A DNA stretch of 5,528 bases from Candidatus Kuenenia stuttgartensis (GTDB lineage Bacteria > Planctomycetota > Planctomycetia > Pirellulales > UBA1268), in assembly GCA_945876515.1 (NCBI GenBank), contig CAMCPF010000226.1:1-5528 (forward strand), given 5' to 3'. This document shows positions 1-4,065 of the stretch, in pieces (position 1 is the stretch's first letter; each line of letters opens with the position of its first letter). The notes under the pieces were generated by a model. The model was not told the origin of the DNA, did not search any database, and was given only the letters and a program-made list of their open reading frames with translations. The translations under genes were made by a program, and so were the position numbers.

Positions 1-782
1 TTCTTCTTGCCGGTCGGTGCCGCGACGCCGACCCGCTTGATCTTGTTGGTCTTAAGCACGGTCACGAACGCCCCGTTCGGCCCGGGCACCGCCCCCCGCA
101 CCAGCAGGAGATTGGCATCCTTGTCGAGCCGGACAAGCTTCACGTTTCGCATTGTGGACCGCTCGTTTCCATAGCGGCCGGCCATTCGCTTGCCCTTGAA
201 GACGCGACCCGGCGAGGTGTTTTGCCCGGTGCCACCCTGGTGACGATGCACCTTCTTGACGCCGTGCGTGGCCCGCTGCCCCTTGAAGCCATGCCGCTTC
301 ATGACGCCCGCGGTGCCACGACCCTTGGTGACGCCGATGACGTCCACGAACTCGACGCCCTCGAAGACGTCGACGGTGAGCGCCTGCCCGACCTCGACGC
401 CTTCATACACGCCCCGAAGTTCCCGCACGAACCGCTGCGGCTCGCAGTCGGCCTTGGGCAGCGTCGCCACCCCAGCCTCCGCCCGCCGTTTGGCCCGCCG
501 GCCGTCGAGCTTGGCAACCTGCCCGCGAACCGAGCGACTGGCCAGCCGCCGGGGCTTGTTGGCGAAGCCAATCTGCACGGCGGCATAGCCATCACGCTCG
601 GGCGTCCGCACGAAAGTGACCGGACAGGGACCGGCCTCGATCACAGTGACCGGCACCACGACGCCCGAATCAGCGTCGAAAATCTGCGTCATGCCGACCT
701 TGCGGCCGAGCAGCCCGGGCCGGCCCGGCTTGTCGAGGCGGCTGGCGGAAGCGGACGCGGCGGCGTTCGAGTTGGTAGCCAT
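1..782 (-). CDS. rplC: 50S ribosomal protein L3, 3' end cut by window edge
   Basis: Translating the minus strand from the ATG at 782-780 gives 260 codons with no stop before the window edge. The product is ribosomal protein L3, a primary 23S rRNA-binding protein of the large subunit that helps nucleate assembly near the peptidyl transferase centre. Seen: GLLGRKVGMTQIF at residues 23-35 (the usual L3 N-terminus), VTKGRGTAGVMKRHGFKGQ, ATHGVKKVHRHQGG, the hallmark SPGRVFKGKRMAGRYGNER, then LLLVRGAVPGPNG and a basic tail ending GKKK at the edge. The N-terminus is about 20 residues longer than in E. coli L3 and rich in Ala and Ser; there is no in-frame GTG or TTG between the ATG and the conserved core, so the ATG is the best start, although no clear Shine-Dalgarno precedes it. 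Typical bacterial L3 is about 205-220 residues, so this one is long at both ends. It follows rpsJ as in the standard S10 cluster. Confidence 0.96.
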   Translation of the reverse strand, partial: MATNSNAAASASASRLDKPGRPGLLGRKVGMTQIFDADSGVVVPVTVIEAGPCPVTFVRTPERDGYAAVQIGFANKPRRLASRSVRGQVAKLDGRRAKRRAEAGVATLPKADCEPQRFVRELRGVYEGVEVGQALTVDVFEGVEFVDVIGVTKGRGTAGVMKRHGFKGQRATHGVKKVHRHQGGTGQNTSPGRVFKGKRMAGRYGNERSTMRNVKLVRLDKDANLLLVRGAVPGPNGAFVTVLKTNKIKRVGVAAPTGKK

Positions 783-1014
783 GATTGATGTCGCGGTTGC
801 ATCGCCGACACAGGCCTTCACCCCAGGGCCCGAAGCCCTGAAGCATGGCCGCACTCACGCTCGAAGCCGTTGGCTCGGGGAGCACCCAGACCCGTCACCC
901 GCAAGGGGCAACTGTTGGCCGGGCCTTACCCGCGACGCCTTCCAAGCATGCCGTTCGTCGAAGCTCCCGTGTTCCTTGAGGTTCCTCTCGTCTCCGTCTT
1001 TCCTGCCCGCGGCA
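783..1014 (-). other. rpsJ-rplC intergenic spacer with a stable hairpin
   Basis: This 232-base gap between the rpsJ stop and the rplC start has no supportable gene. Seen: a hairpin with arms CAGGGC (824-829) and GCCCTG (835-840) around a five-base loop, reading UUCGG on the transcript, with an outer CTTCA (816-820) and TGAAG (839-843) able to extend it. It lies 34 bases upstream of the L3 start. A smaller stem near GAGCC-AAC-GGCTT is possible around 867-879. No U-tract follows the hairpin and no convincing -35/-10 pair is visible, so read-through from rpsJ into rplC is expected. Possible roles are RNA processing, mRNA stability or control of L3 translation; this is inference. Confidence 0.5.
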
Positions 1015-1341
1015 TTACCGCGAGGAGGCCTTGATCTTGATGTCGACTCCCGCCGGCAGGCTCAGTTTGTTGAGCGCCTCGATCGTCTTGGCGGTCGCCT
1101 GAATGATGTCGATCACCCGCTTGTGGGTCCGAATCTCGTACTGCTGCCGAGCCTTCTTGTCGATGTGGGGGCTCGAGAGCACCGTGTACCGCTCGATCCG
1201 GGTGGGCAGCGGGATCGGCCCGTGCACCTCGGAGTTGGTCCGCTTGGCCGTGTCCACGATCTCCGCCGCGCTCTGGTCGAGCACGGCATGGTCGTAGGCC
1301 TCCATGCGAATGCGGATGATTTCTTGGGTCGGACCAGCCAC
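1015..1341 (-). CDS. rpsJ: 30S ribosomal protein S10 (NusE)
   Basis: The product is ribosomal protein S10, a small-subunit head protein; in the family it also acts as NusE, partnering NusB in antitermination and NusG in transcription-translation coupling. Seen: IRIRMEAYDHAVLDQSA, the S10 signature VHGPIPLPTRIERYTVL, then SPHIDKKARQQYEIRTHKR and a C-terminal GVDIKIKAS. I chose the GTG at 1341-1339, which gives 108 residues (family about 102-108), because a strong GAGGAG lies nine bases upstream at 1356-1351. Upstream in-frame ATGs at 1437 and 1371 would add 32 and 10 residues, and neither has a comparable ribosome binding site. The stop is TAA. The gene has its own promoter-like sequence about 135 bases upstream and is followed by rplC after 232 bases. 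The reading frame looks intact, with no missing core segment. Confidence 0.96.
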   Translation of the reverse strand: MAGPTQEIIRIRMEAYDHAVLDQSAAEIVDTAKRTNSEVHGPIPLPTRIERYTVLSSPHIDKKARQQYEIRTHKRVIDIIQATAKTIEALNKLSLPAGVDIKIKASSR

Positions 1342-1470
1342 GTGACAACGCTCCTCGGACAAATCGATCATCGGGCGGATCGAGTGATCCTCCGACGCAG
1401 GCTTGCGAAACGCACGCCTCCCGGCGACATCCCCCACGTTCGAGGGAACGCGGATGCCGCAACGGGCGAG
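1342..1470 (-). promoter_or_regulatory. Structured 5' leader of the rpsJ-rplC transcript
   Basis: If transcription starts about seven bases after the -10 box at 1482-1477, the rpsJ leader is about 130 bases. It can fold into several hairpins. The largest spans 1426-1458: arms 1452-1458 and 1426-1432 pair over seven positions (one G-U), enclosing an inner perfect stem CGTTC/GAACG (1446-1450 with 1437-1441) and a four-base loop. Smaller perfect stems are TGCG-TTT-CGCA (1414-1404) and GGATC-ACTC-GATCC (1390-1377), the latter just upstream of the Shine-Dalgarno. In E. coli the S10 leader is bound by L4 for autoregulation; a comparable role here is inference, and I do not recognise an L4 site. Confidence 0.5.
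1351..1356 (-). promoter_or_regulatory. Shine-Dalgarno of rpsJ, decides the GTG start
   Basis: On the minus strand the sequence GAGGAG is followed by nine bases and then GTG (1341-1339). It matches the anti-Shine-Dalgarno well and is the main reason for preferring this GTG over the upstream in-frame ATGs at 1371 and 1437. Confidence 0.85.
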
Positions 1471-1476
1471 TCACGA

Positions 1477-1505
1477 ACTGTAAGGACCCTGCGAGGGGCT
1501 GTCAA
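1477..1505 (-). promoter_or_regulatory. Sigma-70-type promoter for rpsJ
   Basis: On the minus strand the perfect -35 hexamer TTGACA (1505-1500) is followed after exactly 17 bases by TACAGT (1482-1477), which matches four of six bases of TATAAT including the key first T, the second A and the last T. In such GC-rich DNA a match this good is notable. It lies 28 bases beyond the terminator-like U-tract and points at rpsJ, which fits an independent promoter for the S10 cluster. The predicted transcription start is near 1470. Confidence 0.75.
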
Positions 1506-1532
1506 TGACCCCGCAAGAAACGGCTCGCGGCG

Positions 1533-1569
1533 AAAAACAGCCCGCTGGGAGACGTGGGCTCGGGGCTGT
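1533..1569 (-). terminator. Intrinsic terminator after the fusA region
   Basis: On the minus strand ACAGCCC (1569-1563) and GGGCTGT (1543-1537) form a perfect seven-base stem around a 19-base loop that can partly close through GAG/CTC. It is followed at once by a run of five T (1537-1533, the first shared with the stem). The large loop weakens it relative to a textbook terminator, but the U-tract directly abutting the stem, in otherwise T-poor DNA and directly before a promoter, supports the call. It lies about 400 bases after the EF-G stop, so the argS-fusA transcript would carry a long 3' tail. Confidence 0.6.
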
Positions 1570-1576
1570 CCGTGCC
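1557..1576 (+). repeat. Third, degenerate copy of the 20-bp repeat arm
   Basis: GGCTCGGGGCTGTCCGTGCC matches the arm at 1613-1632 in 17 of 20 positions and in the same orientation, 56 bases away. It overlaps the upstream arm of the terminator-like stem, so the repeat appears to supply part of the terminator. Confidence 0.7.
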
Positions 1577-1612
1577 ATCTCGCCCGCCGCTCCCTGCGTC
1601 GTGGGTGCCGCA

Positions 1613-1753
1613 GGCTCGGGGTTGCCCGTGTCCCATCGCCGGACGCTCGCTACGGGCATCCTGCCCTTCGCTCGCTCGATGCTGGCCTCGCTTCGGCATC
1701 CTGCCTGCGCTCGGCCAGCAACGCCGGCTCCGCGACACGGGCAACCCCGAGCC
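1613..1753. repeat. 141-bp element bounded by perfect 20-bp inverted repeats
   Basis: The left arm GGCTCGGGGTTGCCCGTGTC (1613-1632) is the exact reverse complement of the right arm at 1734-1753, with 101 bases between. The interior is itself repetitive. An imperfect direct repeat of about 28 bases occurs at 1646-1674 and 1687-1713, each holding a small palindrome (GGGCATCCTGCCC at 1654-1666; GGCATCCTGCC at 1695-1705). A second inverted pair TGCTGGCC (1680-1687) and GGCCAGCA (1713-1720) lies inside. No transposase and no clear target-site duplication is visible. It could be a non-autonomous mobile repeat (MITE- or REPIN-like), a structured RNA element, or both. I cannot name a known family. 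Confidence 0.75.
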
Positions 1754-1863
1754 GTCCAACGGTGCACAGGGGACGGTGCCCTTTCGGCAATCCGCAGCAG
1801 ATTCGTCTCAACGAACGCCGCGCGCCAGAACGCGTACGAGCACGGCCGCCTGGAGGTGCGGCC

Positions 1864-1881
1864 GCCGGGCGGAGGCCCGGC
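1864..1881. repeat. Perfect 7-bp stem hairpin downstream of fusA
   Basis: GCCGGGC (1864-1870), a four-base loop, then GCCCGGC (1875-1881) form a very GC-rich perfect hairpin. No T-run follows on the minus strand, so it is not a classical intrinsic terminator. With its neighbour at 1884-1914 it forms a pair of hairpins in the 3' untranslated region of the EF-G transcript, possibly protecting the mRNA end. Confidence 0.6.
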
Positions 1882-1883
1882 AA

Positions 1884-1914
1884 GGCAGCAATGGCCAGGG
1901 ATGGCATTGCTGCC
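1884..1914. repeat. Perfect 10-bp stem hairpin downstream of fusA
   Basis: GGCAGCAATG (1884-1893) is the exact reverse complement of CATTGCTGCC (1905-1914), with an 11-base loop that can form a further three pairs. It begins 51 bases past the EF-G stop and is followed two bases later by the hairpin at 1864-1881. There is no U-tract. It may be a 3'-end stabilising or processing structure. Confidence 0.65.
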
Positions 1915-1965
1915 GTAAAGCCAGTGCGGCCGGCGGGCGTGTAGCCAGAGGCATTGCCACCAGCG

Positions 1966-4065
1966 TCACATATACGCGTCAGCCGTTTCCGCGGGCGCCG
2001 GGCCGTATTTGAGCGGAGCCATCGTGAAGCTGGCGCGGCCCTGGCTCACGCTCCGGACGGCCGCCGAATAGCCGAACATGCTCGCCAGCGGGGCCTCGGC
2101 AGTGAGCACGGTCGCCCCGCCGCGGATCTCCGTGGCCGTGATGATCGCCCGCCGCTGCTGGAGGTCGTTGATCACGTCGCCGAGGTGGTCTTCGGGCACG
2201 GTCACCTCCACCTTCATCACGGGCTCCAGGAGCACGGAGCCGGCCGCCTTGAGCAGGTTGTCGATCGCGTCGGCCGCCGCGATCCGGATCGCCACGTCGC
2301 CCGGCAGCGGCTCCGGGATCGGGCTCTCGAGCACCACGATCCGCACGCCCCAGAGCGGGCACCCCTTGCCGCCCCCCCGCTCCGCGCTCTCGCGGACCGC
2401 CTCGGTCATCGTGGCGGCGATCGCCGCCAGGGCCTCGCTCTCCGGAAACCAGCCCTGCTCCACCGTGACCGGCGTCTGCTCGCCCGTCGGCTCGCCGCGG
2501 ACGGTGACCGTGGCCACGAGGGTCTGCCCGGCCACCTGGCGATTCGACTCGCCCACGGCCGTGGCGGCCCGTTCGAGGGTCTCCTTGTAGCTCACCCGCG
2601 GCTTGTGGACGCGGCACTTGAGCTTGAAATCCCGCTCCAGACGATGCCGGATCACCTCCAGATGCAGCTCGCCCATCCCCGAGATCAAGGTCTGTCCGGT
2701 CTCCTCGCTCTCGAGCGCCCGGAAGGTCGGGTCCTGCCGCTTCATCATCTCCAGGGCCTCGGAGAGCTTCTTTCGCTCGAGGCTGGTCTCGGGCTCGATC
2801 GCCATCGAGATCACCGTCTCGGGGAAGGTGATCGTCTCGAGCACGATCGGCGCGGCCGCATCGCAAAGCGTGTCGCCGGTCACGCTCGCCCGCGGCCCGA
2901 TCACCCCCACGATGTCGCCCGCCTTCGCCTCGGGCACCTGCTCGCGGCGGTCGGCCTGCACGTGCCAGAGTTGGGCGATGTTTTCCTTCTTCTGCTGGAG
3001 CGGATTCCAGGCCCGGCTGCCCGCCTTGAGCGTGCCCGAATAGACCCGCAGGAAGGCCAGATCGCCGTGTTTTTCCGCGAGAATCTTGAACACCAGCCCG
3101 CAGAACGGGGCCTTGGGATCGGCGGGGCGAGTGATCGTAGTCGGGGTCTTGGCCGCGGGGTCGAGCCCCTCCACCGGTGGCACGTCGGCCGGGCTCGGCA
3201 GGTAGGCGGCCACGCCGTCGAGCACCGGCTGCACGCCGATGCAGTCGAGCGCCGAGCCGCCGAAGACGGGCACCACCAGCCGGGCGATCGTAGCCTGCCG
3301 GATCACCTTCCGCATGAGTGCCGGCGGCAAGGGCGCCTCGGCCAGGGCCAGCTCGGCGACCTCGTCGGAGTAGTCGAACAGCGTCGAGACCAGGTGCTCC
3401 CGCCACTCCGCGGCCAGGTCGGCCACCTCCGGTGGGATCGGCCCGCGGGTCACTTGCCCGCCCCCGGAGCCGGGGGCGAGCGCCTCCTCCTTGGCCGGGA
3501 AGATCAGCAGCTCCATCGTCACGAGATCCACGAGGCCTCGGAACGGGTCTTTGACGTGCGGCGGCCCCATCCCCACCGGCACCTGCAGCACCAGCGGCTT
3601 GGCCCCCAGCCGCTGCTCGATCTGCTTGACGGTGCCGAAAAAGTCGGCCCCTTCGCGGTCGAGCTTGTTGATCAGGGCCAGCCGGGGAACGCCGTATTTG
3701 TCGGCCTGCCGCCAGACCGTCTCGCTCTGGGCCTCGACCCCCTCGCGGGCGCTGAACACCACGACCGCCCCGTCGAGCACCCGCAGGCTCCGCTCCACCT
3801 CGGCCGTGAAATCGACGTGGCCGGGGGTGTCGATCAGGTTCACCGACACGTCGGCCCAACGGAAGGAGACGGCGGCCGAGTAGATCGTGATCCCGCGCTC
3901 CTGCTCCTCCGGATCGAAGTCGGTGACGGTCGTGCCCTGATCCACCTCGCCGAGCCGGTGGCTGGCCTTCGAATAAAACAGCATCCGCTCGGTGAGCGTC
4001 GTCTTGCCCGCGTCGATGTGGGCGACGATGCCGATGTTGCGGATCGTGTCGAGCGAGCCAGCCAT
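1966..4065 (-). CDS. fusA: Elongation factor G, probably the EF-G2 (spd/mtEFG2-like) recycling type
   Basis: This is a 699-residue EF-G-family translational GTPase (usual length about 690-705) acting on the ribosome in the cytoplasm. Seen in domain G: AHIDAGKTT (15-23), RGITI with Thr60, DTPGH (79-83), NKLD (133-136) and GSAL (270-273), so GTP binding and hydrolysis look intact. Domain II spans roughly 300-400, domain III carries SGMGELHLE (462-470), domain IV about 485-605, and domain V ends MFGYSAAVRSVSQGRASFTM. Domain IV is unusual: the GGRGQYG loop of translocating EF-G is replaced around 509-520 by RQVAGQTLVATV, and the HDVDSSE tip loop (with the conserved His583 of E. coli) by PGDVAIRI near 588-595. 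Switch I (VDQGTTVTDF) resembles mitochondrial EFG2 and lacks the three-residue insertion of spdEFG1. Members of the EFG2 group work in ribosome recycling with RRF; that role here is inferred. The ATG start overlaps the argS stop as TGATG, and GGAG lies eight bases upstream. Confidence 0.93.
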   Translation of the reverse strand: MAGSLDTIRNIGIVAHIDAGKTTLTERMLFYSKASHRLGEVDQGTTVTDFDPEEQERGITIYSAAVSFRWADVSVNLIDTPGHVDFTAEVERSLRVLDGAVVVFSAREGVEAQSETVWRQADKYGVPRLALINKLDREGADFFGTVKQIEQRLGAKPLVLQVPVGMGPPHVKDPFRGLVDLVTMELLIFPAKEEALAPGSGGGQVTRGPIPPEVADLAAEWREHLVSTLFDYSDEVAELALAEAPLPPALMRKVIRQATIARLVVPVFGGSALDCIGVQPVLDGVAAYLPSPADVPPVEGLDPAAKTPTTITRPADPKAPFCGLVFKILAEKHGDLAFLRVYSGTLKAGSRAWNPLQQKKENIAQLWHVQADRREQVPEAKAGDIVGVIGPRASVTGDTLCDAAAPIVLETITFPETVISMAIEPETSLERKKLSEALEMMKRQDPTFRALESEETGQTLISGMGELHLEVIRHRLERDFKLKCRVHKPRVSYKETLERAATAVGESNRQVAGQTLVATVTVRGEPTGEQTPVTVEQGWFPESEALAAIAATMTEAVRESAERGGGKGCPLWGVRIVVLESPIPEPLPGDVAIRIAAADAIDNLLKAAGSVLLEPVMKVEVTVPEDHLGDVINDLQQRRAIITATEIRGGATVLTAEAPLASMFGYSAAVRSVSQGRASFTMAPLKYGPAPAETADAYM

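Noticed and set aside
670..885. Minus-strand open frame of 71 codons overlapping the L3 start
   Set aside because: It is out of frame with L3 and overlaps its conserved N-terminal coding sequence, so it is a shadow.
1342..1437. N-terminal extension of S10 from the ATG at 1437 or 1371
   Set aside because: The extra residues do not resemble S10, the codons cover leader hairpins, and the GTG at 1341 has a strong, well-spaced GAGGAG.
1605..1761. Target-site duplication flanking the inverted-repeat element
   Set aside because: I compared the bases just outside both arms and found only short, offset similarities, not a convincing direct repeat.
1471..1767. Minus-strand open frame of 98 codons in the fusA-rpsJ spacer
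   Set aside because: It is almost entirely the translation of the inverted-repeat element and terminator, overlaps the promoter, and has no protein-like pattern or good ribosome binding site.
616..1944. Plus-strand open frame of 442 codons crossing rplC, rpsJ and both spacers
   Set aside because: It runs antisense to two certain ribosomal protein genes and through the inverted repeats and terminator; its composition is arbitrary and no domain is visible.
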